64,000 nucleotides of DNA from Olsenella sp. An270. Its GTDB lineage: Bacteria; Actinomycetota; Coriobacteriia; Coriobacteriales; Atopobiaceae. The DNA is taken from assembly GCF_002159735.1 (NCBI RefSeq), contig NZ_NFJF01000003.1, positions 124,001-188,000 of the forward strand, written 5' to 3'. The translations under genes and the position numbers were made by a program. The notes under the pieces are model-generated. The model was not told where the DNA came from, searched no databases, and was given only the letters and a program-made list of their open reading frames with translations. This document shows, piece after piece, positions 7,555-15,684 of the stretch (position 1 is its first letter; every line of letters begins with the position of its first letter).

Positions 7555-9047
7555 GCGCGCTCTCCTTCGATCGCGTGAGCTTCACGTATGCGGGTGCTGT
7601 CTCGCCCGTCCTCGACGACGTCTGCCTCGAGGTGCCCGAGGGCGCGTTCGCGCTGCTCTCGGGCGCAACGGGATCCGGGAAGTCAACGCTTTTGTGCCTT
7701 GCGAAGCCCGAGGTCGCCCCGGCGGGCGAGCTTTCGGGCACGGTGCGTGCGTTCAACGAGGACGTGCGCGCGCTCGGCCCCGTGGCGTCCGCGCGCGCCG
7801 TCGGCTACGTCTTCCAGAGTCCCGAGGCGCAGATGGTCTGCGACACGGTCTGGCACGAGATGGCCTTCGGCCTGGAGAACCTGGGCACGCCCGAGGCCGA
7901 GATGCGCCGCCGCGTGGCCGAGACCGCAACCTACCTGGGCATGGGCTCGTGGTTCCGCGATCGCGTGGCCGAGCTCTCGGGCGGCCGCCGCCAGGTTCTG
8001 GCGCTCGCGTCGGTGCTCGCCATGCGCCCGCGCGCGCTTCTGCTCGACGAGCCCACGAGCATGCTCGACCCCGTCACCGAGCAGGCGTTTCTCGCCCTGC
8101 TCTTCCGGGCAAACCGCGAGCTGGGCATGACGGTCGTCGTGGCGACGCACGCGCCCGGCCCGATGATTGACTACGCCACCTGCGCCTTTGCGCTGGAGGA
8201 CGGCCGCGTGCGCCAGGTCGAGCTCGAGGAGCTGCGCCCTCTCGGGGACGATCTCCTGCCGTCCAGTCCCCTCCCGACTACGACGGGCGAGGCCCAGGCG
8301 CTCTCGCTGGACGACGTGTGGTTCCGCTACGACCGCGACGCGGAGTGGGTGCTGCGCGGCTGCGACCTTACGGTGAGCGTCGGCGAGGTCCGTGCGCTCC
8401 TCGGTGCCAACGGCTGTGGTAAGTCGACGCTTTTGCAGGTGGCGGCCGGCGTGCTGCGTCCCCGGCGCGGCCGGGCGAGAAACGCGTGCGCCGACGACCA
8501 GGCCCTGCTGCCGCAGGATCCGCGCGCGGTGCTCGCGTGCGAGACGGTCCGCGACGAGCTCATGGAGTTGTCCGCATCATCGGGCCGCTACGGAGCGGCA
8601 GAGGTGGACGCCGCGCTCGAGCGCCTGGGTCTCGCCGGCTGCCCGGACCGACATCCCTATGACCTCTCCGGCGGCCAGCAGCAGCTGTTGGCGCTCGAGA
8701 AGCTTCTGCTCGTGCGTCCGCGCCTGCTGCTGCTCGACGAGCCGACCAAGGGGCTCGACCGGGCGGCCCGCGTCGCGGTGGCCGAGCGCGTCCGCACGGC
8801 GTCGAGCGACGGCGCCACGGTCCTTCTCGCCACCCATGACGCCGCCTTTGTGCGGGCGGTCGCCGACACGGCATCCCTCGTCTTCGACGGCGAGGTCACG
8901 GCAACCGAGCCTGCGGGCGAGTTCCTCGCCGGCTCGTGGCTCTACTCAAACAGCAGGAACGGCTCCTGGTCGGAGAGCTCGTCCTCGTCGAGCTCCTCGA
9001 GGTCGTCCACGTGCTCGTGCTCGTCGTCCTCATCGCCCCAGGCGTAG
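7551..9047 (+). CDS. ECF transporter energizing ATPase, EcfA-EcfA' fusion
   Basis: The 498-residue protein holds two complete ABC domains. Domain 1 has Walker A GATGSGKST (38-46), signature LSGGRRQ (142-148) and Walker B LLLDEPTSMLD (163-173). Domain 2 has Walker A GANGCGKST (285-293), signature LSGGQQQ (372-378) and LLLLDEPTKGLD (392-403). Fusion of the two ECF ATPases in one chain occurs in actinobacteria. The normal domain ends near residue 460. The last 30-odd residues are a Ser-rich tail that arises by reading through the antisense of the Asp/Glu-rich C-terminus of the convergent gene at 8942-9367, so the two genes overlap by 106 bp. The start is fixed by the ATGA overlap with ecfT. Confidence 0.93.
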   Translation: MSALSFDRVSFTYAGAVSPVLDDVCLEVPEGAFALLSGATGSGKSTLLCLAKPEVAPAGELSGTVRAFNEDVRALGPVASARAVGYVFQSPEAQMVCDTVWHEMAFGLENLGTPEAEMRRRVAETATYLGMGSWFRDRVAELSGGRRQVLALASVLAMRPRALLLDEPTSMLDPVTEQAFLALLFRANRELGMTVVVATHAPGPMIDYATCAFALEDGRVRQVELEELRPLGDDLLPSSPLPTTTGEAQALSLDDVWFRYDRDAEWVLRGCDLTVSVGEVRALLGANGCGKSTLLQVAAGVLRPRRGRARNACADDQALLPQDPRAVLACETVRDELMELSASSGRYGAAEVDAALERLGLAGCPDRHPYDLSGGQQQLLALEKLLLVRPRLLLLDEPTKGLDRAARVAVAERVRTASSDGATVLLATHDAAFVRAVADTASLVFDGEVTATEPAGEFLAGSWLYSNSRNGSWSESSSSSSSSRSSTCSCSSSSSPQA

Positions 9048-9367
9048 GCGTTCGCGACGTCGTCGTCATCGTCCACCGTGGGAAGCGCGCTCGTGATCGA
9101 GCAGAGGCCGTCCATGGCGGGGACGATCTTCTGCCACTGGCAGATGACGGGGTCGGAGGGGGCGGCCTCGAGCTCGGTGAGCGAGTCAAGATAGATCTCG
9201 TGCGCGCCGTCGAGCAGGTCGGAGGACTTGCGGACCTCGTGGAGGTGGGCCGCGAACTTCTCCATCGCCTCGTCGGCGTTCGACGCCTCAACGACGATGG
9301 GCATGAGGCAGTAGTTGTCCTTGCTGTCGGTGTCGTCGTTGTAGCTGAAGTTGCCGATGTACAGCAT
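8942..9367 (-). CDS. Conserved hypothetical acidic protein
   Basis: This 141-residue protein begins MLYIGNFSYNDD and has a helical middle (NADEAMEKFAAHLHEV) and a very acidic C-terminus rich in Asp and Glu. I recognise no named family. An excellent GAGGAGGC ribosome binding site precedes the ATG at 9367, and coding-type codon use supports it as real. No signal peptide or membrane segment is present, so it is probably cytoplasmic. It sits inside the ECF cluster on the opposite strand, divergent from the S component with only about 40 bases between start codons, and overlaps the 3' end of the ATPase gene by 106 bp. A regulatory role in the cluster is possible but only inferred. Confidence 0.75.
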   Translation of the reverse strand: MLYIGNFSYNDDTDSKDNYCLMPIVVEASNADEAMEKFAAHLHEVRKSSDLLDGAHEIYLDSLTELEAAPSDPVICQWQKIVPAMDGLCSITSALPTVDDDDDVANAYAWGDEDDEHEHVDDLEELDEDELSDQEPFLLFE

Positions 9368-9407
9368 GGTGCCTCCTCGGTCGCGGGCCTATGGCAAACT
9401 GGTACCC

Positions 9408-10112
9408 ATGATGGGGAAGAGACAAACACCGCAGGCTCGGGCTCTGGCGGCGTTGGAGGTTCCGGCGCTGGTGGCGGTGCCCGTGGCGATGGTCGCGCTC
9501 GCGCTGGCGGGCGTGCGCGCCACCGCCGGCCTCACGCTCGTCGTGGCGCTCCTCTCCCTGGGTCTGCTCTTCGCGAGCTTCGAGGCGTCCCGACCCGCCC
9601 TGCGCCAGCTCATGCCCACCGCCGTGCTCGCCGCCGTGGCTGCGGCGGGGCGCGTGCTCTTTGCCCCGTTGCCGGACGTCAAGCCCGTCTCGGCGATCGC
9701 GATCCTCGCGGGTGCGGCTCTCGGCAGGCGCAGTGGCTTTGTGGTGGGCGCCCTCGCCGCCCTAGCCTCCAACGTCTTCTTTGGGCAGGGGCCCTGGACG
9801 CCCTGGCAGATGTATGCGTGGGGGCTCGTCGGCTACGTCGGCGGCATCCTGGGCGAGCACGGCCTGCTCGACCGCGCGCCCGTGCTCTACGTCTGGGGCT
9901 TCCTCTCCGGTCCCGTCTTTGGCCTCATCATGAACGGCTACCACGTCCTCGGCTACGTGCAGCCGCTCACCTGGGAGTCCGCGCTTGTCGCCTGCGCGGC
10001 CAGCCTGCCGCTCGACGTGACGCACGGAGTGGCGACGGTCGCGTTCCTTGCCGCGATCTGGCTGCCGTGGGGTCGCGCCATTCGCCGTGTCGTGGCCAAG
10101 TACGACCTGTGA
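9408..10112 (+). CDS. ECF transporter substrate-specific (S) component, CblT-like
   Basis: About 234 residues with five or six membrane segments. The segment FFGQGPWTPWQMYAWGLVGY is a recognisable hallmark of a family of predicted ECF S components that occur with EcfT/EcfA and DUF4430 proteins. The S component binds the vitamin and toples in the membrane to deliver it. Cobalamin or a related corrinoid is the best guess from the partners. The start is uncertain between ATGs at 9408 and 9411; upstream in-frame codons (to 9351) overlap the divergent gene's start and are unlikely. A TATGGC hexamer close to the start suggests a very short or absent leader. Confidence 0.8.
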   Translation: MMGKRQTPQARALAALEVPALVAVPVAMVALALAGVRATAGLTLVVALLSLGLLFASFEASRPALRQLMPTAVLAAVAAAGRVLFAPLPDVKPVSAIAILAGAALGRRSGFVVGALAALASNVFFGQGPWTPWQMYAWGLVGYVGGILGEHGLLDRAPVLYVWGFLSGPVFGLIMNGYHVLGYVQPLTWESALVACAASLPLDVTHGVATVAFLAAIWLPWGRAIRRVVAKYDL

Positions 10113-10122
10113 GTCCCGCGTC

Positions 10123-10355
10123 TGCATAAAACGTTCTCTCGTGCAGCATAGCGGCCGATTTGAAATCAAAAATGCCGTTCGTGTAGCGTGGTTTTGCACG
10201 ATTTTGGCGTCACAAATGTTCCGCCTCCCGCATCGTCGCAGGTCGCAATATCAAAGTACAAACCAAAAACGTCTTTTCCGCCAAAATGACGCTACACGAA
10301 CGGCCTTTTTGATTTTGAAATGGCCTTTGTGCTGCACGAGCGGCCGTTTTGTGCA
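10123..10355. repeat. Symmetric repeat element B: two direct and two inverted units, 40-bp spacing
   Basis: This fills most of the 368-base gap before yebC. Units are CTCGTGCAGCA (10138-10148) and TTCGTGTAGCG (10178-10188), then inverted copies CGCTACACGAA (10290-10300) and TGCTGCACGAG (10330-10340). Units lie 40 bp apart in both arms. The arms 10123-10196 and 10281-10355 are near-complementary over their length, including TTT-rich connecting sequence. The 85-base centre is AT-richer than its surroundings, with no clear promoter. It is non-coding and has no transposase nearby. Function unknown; it could be an operator array for yebC or a repeat element. Confidence 0.75.
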
Positions 10356-10480
10356 TCATCGGCTCCATTTTGCGGGGCGAGGGGTGCGAGGGGGCAAAGT
10401 GGAGCGGGGTACTTTACATTCCGGCCGCTCTTCGCTATCGTAGGCACGTTTCATGCCATGGATCAACGAAGGGGATGTGC

Positions 10481-11281
10481 ATGTCCGGACACTCTAAGTG
10501 GGCAACCACCAAGCACAAGAAGGCCGCCATCGACGCCAAGCGCTCGTCGCTGTTCTCCAAGCTCTCCCGTAACATCACCGTTGCGGCCAAGCTCGGCGGC
10601 GACCCCAACCCCGACAACAACGCCACCCTCGCCGCGGCCGTGGCGCGCGCTCGCATGGTCTCCATGCCCAACGCCAAGATCAAGGCTGCCATCGACAAGG
10701 CCTTCGGCTCCGGCGCCGACGCCGCCAACTACGCCGAGATCACCTACGAGGGCTACGGTCCCGCCGGCGTTGCCGTCTACGTGGACTGCCTGACCGACAA
10801 CAAGAACCGCACCGCGGCTGACGTGCGTTCCGCCTTCTCCCACTCCGGCGGCTCGCTCGGCACCTCCGGCTCCGTTGCGTTCCAGTTTGAGCGCAAGGGC
10901 TCCATCGCCGTTGAGAAGGTCATCAAGTCCGAGGACAAGAAGGTGGCCGACAAGGAGAACGCCGTCGACGAGGACGAGTTCATGATGGCCGTCGCCGAGG
11001 CTGGCGGCGAGGACTACGAGGACGCCGGCGAGGAGTGGATCGTCTGGACCGCCTACGACAAGATGCAGGACGTCCAGAAGGGTCTCGAGGCCCAGGGCAT
11101 CGAGGTCAAGGGCTCCGAGCTCACGATGGTCCCCACCACCCCGACCGACGTCTCCGTTGCCGACGCCAAGAAGGTCCAGCGCCTCGTCGACCGTCTCGAC
11201 GAGCTGGAGGACGTCCAGAACGTCTACCACACCATGAACATCACCGACGAGATCGCCGAGGCCCTGGAGGCCGACGAGTAA
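10481..11281 (+). CDS. yebC: YebC/PmpR/TACO1-family protein
   Basis: The 266-residue protein starts with the family signature SGHSKWATTKHKKA and continues with ITYEGYGPAGVAVYVDCLTDN and the GGSLGTSGSVAFQF motif of YebC proteins. Members have been described as transcription regulators and, for TACO1-type proteins, as ribosome-associated factors helping translation of difficult stretches. Length is slightly above the usual 240-250 because of an acidic loop (near residues 150-185). The ATG at 10481 follows GAAGGGG. No ruvCAB neighbours are present, unlike in many genomes. A strong hairpin terminator follows, and the symmetric repeat element B lies upstream. Confidence 0.96.
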   Translation: MSGHSKWATTKHKKAAIDAKRSSLFSKLSRNITVAAKLGGDPNPDNNATLAAAVARARMVSMPNAKIKAAIDKAFGSGADAANYAEITYEGYGPAGVAVYVDCLTDNKNRTAADVRSAFSHSGGSLGTSGSVAFQFERKGSIAVEKVIKSEDKKVADKENAVDEDEFMMAVAEAGGEDYEDAGEEWIVWTAYDKMQDVQKGLEAQGIEVKGSELTMVPTTPTDVSVADAKKVQRLVDRLDELEDVQNVYHTMNITDEIAEALEADE

Positions 11282-11307
11282 GACGCTCGTCTCATGCTTG
11301 AACGACG

Positions 11308-11345
11308 CGGCGGCGTCCGGGTTTCCGGGCGCCGCCGTTTTTCTT
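11308..11345 (+). terminator. Rho-independent terminator after yebC
   Basis: CGGCGGCG (11308-11315) pairs with CGCCGCCG (11330-11337) around a CCGGG/CCCGG-containing loop region, followed by TTTTTC. This is the clearest intrinsic terminator in the window. Confidence 0.9.
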
Positions 11346-11366
11346 GCCCGTCGCCGCCTCTCCATC

Positions 11367-11475
11367 GAGTGTACGAGTTACATCACCCTGCTTTCTCAAC
11401 AACAAACTATTACGTTGTGACATTAAAGCAAAGCAACCATAATGGAAGAGGGAGAAGAGGCAAACTCGTACACTC
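11367..11475. promoter_or_regulatory. Element C: 13-bp inverted repeat bracketing a promoter upstream of the formamidase gene
   Basis: GAGTGTACGAGTT (11367-11379) and its exact reverse complement AACTCGTACACTC (11463-11475) enclose an AT-rich 83-base spacer. In the middle of the spacer lies TTGTGA (11415-11420), 17 bp, CATAAT (11438-11443), a plausible sigma-70 promoter reading toward the formamidase. The same 13-bp arms occur at 19675-19793 before the GH2 gene. The rest of this intergenic stretch to 11629 contains a second AT-rich block (TATAGT near 11564) that may be another promoter. Confidence 0.7.
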
Positions 11476-11629
11476 AACAAAGGCTCACGTCTGAGGCGGC
11501 GTTTTGCCTGCAGCGCACCACCCACCGTCGAAACACGGCCTCTCCCAGATGTAACCACAACATATAGTGTATGTAATAAAACTAACCTACCATAAGTCGT
11601 GTTCTTTACCCAACGGAAAGGAGCATGGC

Positions 11630-12637
11630 ATGGGCAGCATCGGTAGCATGAGCAAGCCGAAGATGGGCTTTCTGGTGGCGGCGATCCAATTCCCCGCTCC
11701 GGTGGTGAACAGTCGTGCCGACATAGACCGTCAGGTCGAGAGCGTCGTGCGCACGCTCAAGGCGACCAAGGCCGGCTACCCCGGCGTCGAGCTGATCATC
11801 TTTCCCGAGTACAGCACGCAGGGCCTGAACACTGCCAAGTGGCTCACCGACGAGTTCCTCTGCGACATCCCCGGCCCCGAGACCGAGGTCTTCTCGCGCG
11901 CATGCCAGGAGGCCGGCGTCTACGGCGTCTTCTCCATCATGGAGCGCAACCCCGACCCCGAGAAGAACCCCTACAACACCGCGATCATCATCGACCCCGC
12001 AGGTGACATCGTCCTCAAGTACCGCAAGCTCTTCCCGTGGAACCCCATCGAGCCGTGGTACCCCGGCGACCTGGGCATGCCGGTCTGCGAGGGCCCCGGC
12101 GGCTCCAAGCTGGCCGTCTGCATCTGCCACGACGGCATGATCCCCGAGCTCGCGCGCGAGGCCGCCTACAAGGGGTGCAACGTCTACATCCGCATCTCCG
12201 GCTACTCCACGCAGGTCAACGACCAGTGGATCCTCACCAACCGCTCCAACGCCTGGCAAAACCTCATGTACACGGTCTCGGTGAACCTGGCCGGCTACGA
12301 CGGGACGTTCTACTACTTTGGCGAGGGCCAGGTGGTGAACTTCGACGGCACGACGCTCGTCCAGGGGCAGAGAAACCCGTGGGAGATCGTCACGGCCGAG
12401 ATCTACCCGCAGCTCGCGGACAACGCGCGCCTCTCCTGGGGCCTGGAGAACAACATCTACAACCTCGGCCACCGCGGCTACGTCGCCGTCCCGGGCGGCG
12501 AGCCGGACGCCGGCCTCACCTACATCAAGGACCTCGCCGCCGGCCGCTACAAGCTGCCGTGGGAGGACGAGATGGACATCAAGGACGGCTCGATCTACGG
12601 GTACCCCACGACGGGCGGCCGCTTCGGCAAAGAGTAG
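11630..12637 (+). CDS. amiF: Formamidase (nitrilase superfamily)
   Basis: The 335-residue protein closely matches Helicobacter AmiF (334 residues) from its first residues MGSIGSM onward, with long conserved stretches such as [18 protein letters not shown]. The nitrilase catalytic triad falls at exactly the AmiF positions: Glu60 (FPEYS), Lys133 (KYRKLFPW) and Cys166 (CICHDG). The enzyme hydrolyses formamide to formate and ammonia in the cytoplasm. The start at 11630 has GGAAAGGAG upstream; an out-of-frame ATG at 11625 is ignored. It stands alone, with no amide transporter beside it, behind the inverted-repeat-bracketed promoter. Strong similarity to epsilonproteobacterial proteins suggests horizontal spread, which is inference. 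Confidence 0.95.
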   Translation: MGSIGSMSKPKMGFLVAAIQFPAPVVNSRADIDRQVESVVRTLKATKAGYPGVELIIFPEYSTQGLNTAKWLTDEFLCDIPGPETEVFSRACQEAGVYGVFSIMERNPDPEKNPYNTAIIIDPAGDIVLKYRKLFPWNPIEPWYPGDLGMPVCEGPGGSKLAVCICHDGMIPELAREAAYKGCNVYIRISGYSTQVNDQWILTNRSNAWQNLMYTVSVNLAGYDGTFYYFGEGQVVNFDGTTLVQGQRNPWEIVTAEIYPQLADNARLSWGLENNIYNLGHRGYVAVPGGEPDAGLTYIKDLAAGRYKLPWEDEMDIKDGSIYGYPTTGGRFGKE

Positions 12638-12650
12638 GCCTTCGGGGGAC

Positions 12651-12728
12651 GGGGAGGGCAAGGTTCGCCGCGAGTTCTTGCCGCGCTCTTTGCGGCAAGC
12701 TGTCTGAGCGCCGGACCTTGCCCTCCCC
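12651..12728. terminator. Nested inverted repeat between convergent genes, probable bidirectional terminator
   Basis: GGGGAGGGCAAGGT (12651-12664) is exactly inverted at 12715-12728, and a second hairpin CTTGCCGC/GCGGCAAG (12677-12684, 12692-12699) sits inside. It lies between the ends of the formamidase and the minus-strand hypothetical gene. No long T-run is present, so termination efficiency is uncertain. Confidence 0.6.
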
Positions 12729-12741
12729 GGCCTCGGGCGGG

Positions 12742-12999
12742 CTACTCAACCGTCCCGTAGACGTTGCCCCAGCCGCGGGCCGTGAGAATCGAATTGAGCT
12801 GGTCGCAGAGGCGCTGGCGGGTGTAGGTGCGCGGCGGGAGCGCGCCCACGACCTCCATGAGGTCGGTCGCGAGGTCCAAGATCTCGGCACGCATCTCGAC
12901 GTCGAGCCGCTCCGCCGTTGCCGCCGAGGAGACGTCCGGGGGAAAGACGGAGTCAACCAGCCGCTGCAGCTCGCCGTAGTCGTCCGAGCGCATGTCCAT
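12742..12999 (-). CDS. Small conserved hypothetical protein
   Basis: This is an 85-residue, mostly helical and acidic protein (MDMRSDDYGELQRLV start) with a C-terminal RQRLCDQLNSILTARGWGNV segment. The ATG at 12999 is preceded by AGGGAGG at good spacing; a longer in-frame extension would cross the promoter of the divergent aminotransferase gene and lacks such a site. I recognise no family, membrane segment or catalytic motif. The gene is divergent from the aminotransferase gene, with 97 bases between starts that include a GTTCGT/ACGAAC inverted repeat near 13017-13035, possibly a shared operator. Confidence 0.65.
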   Translation of the reverse strand: MDMRSDDYGELQRLVDSVFPPDVSSAATAERLDVEMRAEILDLATDLMEVVGALPPRTYTRQRLCDQLNSILTARGWGNVYGTVE

Positions 13000-13064
13000 G
13001 TGGCCTCCCTGTAAGCGTTCGTTTTCGTGACGAACATGGTAGCAGCACGCGCCCCGTTTGCCTC

Positions 13065-13070
13065 TATACT
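13065..13070 (+). promoter_or_regulatory. Putative -10 element (TATACT) of the aminotransferase gene
   Basis: TATACT ends 26 bases before the start codon at 13097, just upstream of an AAGGAGGAC ribosome binding site. The -35 region is poorly conserved, as for most promoters here. Confidence 0.6.
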
Positions 13071-13096
13071 CAGACGGGACCGACGAAGGAGGACAC

Positions 13097-14386
13097 ATGC
13101 CCAACGCGTACCAGAACATGACCGACGCCCAGCTCGACGCCGCCATCGCCGACCTCGAGGCCCAGGCGGACGACCTGCGTGCCCTGAACCTCAAGCTCGA
13201 CATGGCCCGCGGCAAGCCGAGCCCCGAGCAGACCGCGCTCTCCAAGCCCATGCTCGACCTGCTCACCAGCGACTCCGACCTCTCCGACCAGGGCGTCGAC
13301 GCCGACAACTACGGCGCTCCCGACGGCCTGCCCTCGGCCCGCGCCCTCGCGGCGGAGCTCCTCGGCGTGGACGCGGCCAACGTCTCCGTCATGGGCTCCT
13401 CGAGCCTCAACATCATGTACGACTGCGTGGAGCACGGCTTCGTCCACGGCATCGCCGGCGAGAAGCCCTGGTGCCAGCAGGGCGTCGTCAAGTTCCTCTG
13501 CCCCGCGCCCGGCTACGACCGCCACTTCACCGTGACGGAGAGCTTTGGCATCCAGAATGTGCCCGTCCCCATGCGCGAGGACGGCCCCGACATGGACGTC
13601 GTCCGCGAGTACGTCGAGAAGGACGCCACGGTCAAGGGCATCTGGTGCGTGCCCAAGTACGCCAACCCCACCGGCGTGACCTACTCCGACGACGTGGTGC
13701 GCGCCTTCGCCGCGCTCAGGCCCGCCGCGCCCGACTTCCGCATCTTCTGGGACAACGCCTACGCCGTCCACACCTTCGAGGGCGAGGGCGACGAGCTCCT
13801 CAACATCTTCGACGCCATCGCCGAGCAGGGTGGCGACAAGAACCTCGTCTACGAGTTCGCTTCCACCGCCAAGGTGACCTTCCCCAGCTCCGGCATGGCG
13901 TGGGTCACCGCGAGCCCGGCGGACATGGCCGAGCTTCGCCGCGCCTTCTCGGCCATGCGCGTCTCCCCGGAGAAGATCTCCCAGCTCGCGCACGTGAAGT
14001 TCCTGAAGGACGCCGCGGGCGTCGCCGAGCACATGAAGAGGCACGCCGCGCTCGTGGCACCGCGCTTCGCCCTCGTGGAGGAGAAGCTCTCTGCTGGCCT
14101 CGGCGAGGTGGGCTGCGCCACGTGGACCAAGCCCAAGGGCGGTTACTTCGTCTCCTTCGAGGGCCCGCGCGGCTCGGCCAAGGCGATCGTCGAACTCGCC
14201 AAGGAGCTCGGCGTCACGCTGACGCCGGCCGGCGCGCCCTGGCCCTACGGCCGCGACCCCGAGGACACCAACATCCGCATCGCGCCCACCTACCCGAGCC
14301 TCGACGAGCTCGGACAGGCGCTCGACGTCTTCGTCGTGGCGGTCAAGCTCGTCTCCGCCCGTCTCGCCCGGTCCGAGCGGGCCTAG
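13097..14386 (+). CDS. Aspartate aminotransferase, fold type I class Ic (Rv3722c-like)
   Basis: The 429-residue PLP enzyme has the arrangement of the actinobacterial aminotransferase family typified by mycobacterial Rv3722c: N-terminal helix with LDMARGKPSPEQ, the DNYG and SSSLNIMYD substrate/PLP region, WCVPKYANPTGVTYSD, WDNAYAVH, and the Schiff-base lysine in FASTAKVTF (Lys259). Family members transaminate aspartate or glutamate with oxo acids and are important for nitrogen distribution. The start at 13097 has a strong AAGGAGGAC. It is apparently transcribed alone. Exact substrate preference cannot be read from sequence. Confidence 0.88.
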   Translation: MPNAYQNMTDAQLDAAIADLEAQADDLRALNLKLDMARGKPSPEQTALSKPMLDLLTSDSDLSDQGVDADNYGAPDGLPSARALAAELLGVDAANVSVMGSSSLNIMYDCVEHGFVHGIAGEKPWCQQGVVKFLCPAPGYDRHFTVTESFGIQNVPVPMREDGPDMDVVREYVEKDATVKGIWCVPKYANPTGVTYSDDVVRAFAALRPAAPDFRIFWDNAYAVHTFEGEGDELLNIFDAIAEQGGDKNLVYEFASTAKVTFPSSGMAWVTASPADMAELRRAFSAMRVSPEKISQLAHVKFLKDAAGVAEHMKRHAALVAPRFALVEEKLSAGLGEVGCATWTKPKGGYFVSFEGPRGSAKAIVELAKELGVTLTPAGAPWPYGRDPEDTNIRIAPTYPSLDELGQALDVFVVAVKLVSARLARSERA

Positions 14387-14529
14387 ACGGGGCCGCGGGT
14401 TTCCTCTGGGGAACTTCTGTTATTATCGCCGCGGCGCGGTCCCGCCCAGACGCGGGCCCCGCGCCGTGGCATACTCTTGTATTTCATGGGCGCAGCGGGC
14501 GCCCGTCCTGGCAGGGAGAGCGTACTCAC

Positions 14530-15300
14530 ATGGCGAAGTGGCGTCTGGCACAGAACGGCGAGAAGGACGGCGCGCAGGCGCGGTCGTCGAACGCCAAGAC
14601 CAAGAAGCGCGAGCGCAGGCCCGGCGAGCTCTCCACCTTCCAGAAGGTCGTCATCGTCCTGTTCATCGCCGTCTTTGCCCTCTCGACGCTCGCCGGCGCG
14701 CTGGCGTCCGTCTTCCAGAGCAGCCAGACCGTCGAGTACAACGTCGACTACGTTGACTCGCAGTACGCCGACTACGTGGCCGACCTCGAGTCCCAGCTCG
14801 AGGAGGATCCCGAGAACGCCGAGACGCTGCTCGCGACCGCCCGGGCCTGCTCGTCGTGGGGCACGTCGGTCATGATGCTCGCCGCCACGGACGACGAGGC
14901 GAGCCACGGCACGGAGCTCGTGCAGCGGGCGATCGGCTACTACGATCGCTACCTCGCGCTCGACAACGCCTCCGACGCCCGCGTCGAGCGCGCGATGTGC
15001 GAGTACTACCTCGGCGACGCCGAGACGGCGAAGGCCGACCTCGAGGCCGTCACCACCGACGACCCAGAGTACGCGCCCGCCTGGTATGACCTCGGCCTGC
15101 TCTACGAGGGTCAGGGCCTGACCGACGAGGCGCGCGCCGCCTACCAGAAGGCCGTCGAGCTTGACCCGGACGACGAGCAGGGCGTGGGCACGAACGCGCA
15201 GTCGCGCATCGACGCGCTCACGGGCGCCGAGGACGAGGCGTCCTCCGACGACGAGGGCGCGACTACCCAAGAGGACGATTCCTCGGAGACGGCCGAGTAG
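14530..15300 (+). CDS. Membrane-anchored TPR protein
   Basis: The 256-residue protein has a basic N-terminus (KTKKRERRPGE), one transmembrane segment (about 38-60, VVIVLFIAVFALSTLAGALA) and then extracytoplasmic tetratricopeptide repeats. The repeats are visible as LEEDPENAETLLATARA, and APAWYDLGLLYEGQGLTDEARAAYQKAVELDPDD near the end. The C-terminus is acidic and disordered. TPR proteins of this type scaffold complexes at the cell surface; no specific partner is evident. Upstream there are AT-rich -10-like hexamers (TATTAT 14421, CATACT 14470). It precedes the STAS and Tat genes with short gaps and may head that operon. Confidence 0.8.
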   Translation: MAKWRLAQNGEKDGAQARSSNAKTKKRERRPGELSTFQKVVIVLFIAVFALSTLAGALASVFQSSQTVEYNVDYVDSQYADYVADLESQLEEDPENAETLLATARACSSWGTSVMMLAATDDEASHGTELVQRAIGYYDRYLALDNASDARVERAMCEYYLGDAETAKADLEAVTTDDPEYAPAWYDLGLLYEGQGLTDEARAAYQKAVELDPDDEQGVGTNAQSRIDALTGAEDEASSDDEGATTQEDDSSETAE

Positions 15301-15325
15301 GGCCGCCTGCGAGAAGGGAGAGACC

Positions 15326-15643
15326 ATGAGTCTTGAGATCACAGCCAGCGCGGACGGCGACAACCGCCTCCTGAGCGTCACGGGGGAGGTCGACGTCTCC
15401 TGTGCCGACGAGCTTCGGGCGGCGATCGATGCCCAGATCGCGGAGGGGGTCGCCGGCGAGCTCGTCATCGACCTCGCCGGGGTGCCCTACATCGACTCCA
15501 CGGGCATCGGCGTCCTCGTCGGTGCGGCGCACCGCGCCTCCGAGGCGGGCGCCACGCTCGTCGTGGCACGCCCGCAGCGCAACGTCGAGCGCGTCCTGGG
15601 TCTTCTCGGCGTGCAGGCTGACCTCAACATCCGCGGGGCCTAG
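15326..15643 (+). CDS. STAS-domain anti-sigma factor antagonist (SpoIIAA/RsbV-like)
   Basis: The 105-residue single-domain protein matches the STAS fold, with the phosphoacceptor motif YIDSTGIG (Ser58) and the GATLVVARPQRNVERVL C-terminal helix region. Such proteins are phosphorylated by an anti-sigma kinase and, when dephosphorylated, free a sigma factor. No kinase, phosphatase or sigma gene is next to it, so the partners must be elsewhere. The ATG at 15326 follows GAAGGGAGAG. It sits between the TPR gene and the Tat genes. Confidence 0.88.
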   Translation: MSLEITASADGDNRLLSVTGEVDVSCADELRAAIDAQIAEGVAGELVIDLAGVPYIDSTGIGVLVGAAHRASEAGATLVVARPQRNVERVLGLLGVQADLNIRGA

Positions 15644-15684
15644 AGCCGCGCAAGGCAACGTACGACGAACGGGGGATTGATTCC

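Noticed and set aside
11367-11475. Small transposon or MITE with 13-bp terminal repeats
   Set aside because: No target duplication was visible, the spacers of the two copies (11367 and 19675) are unrelated, and each contains a promoter centred on the repeat, which favours operators.
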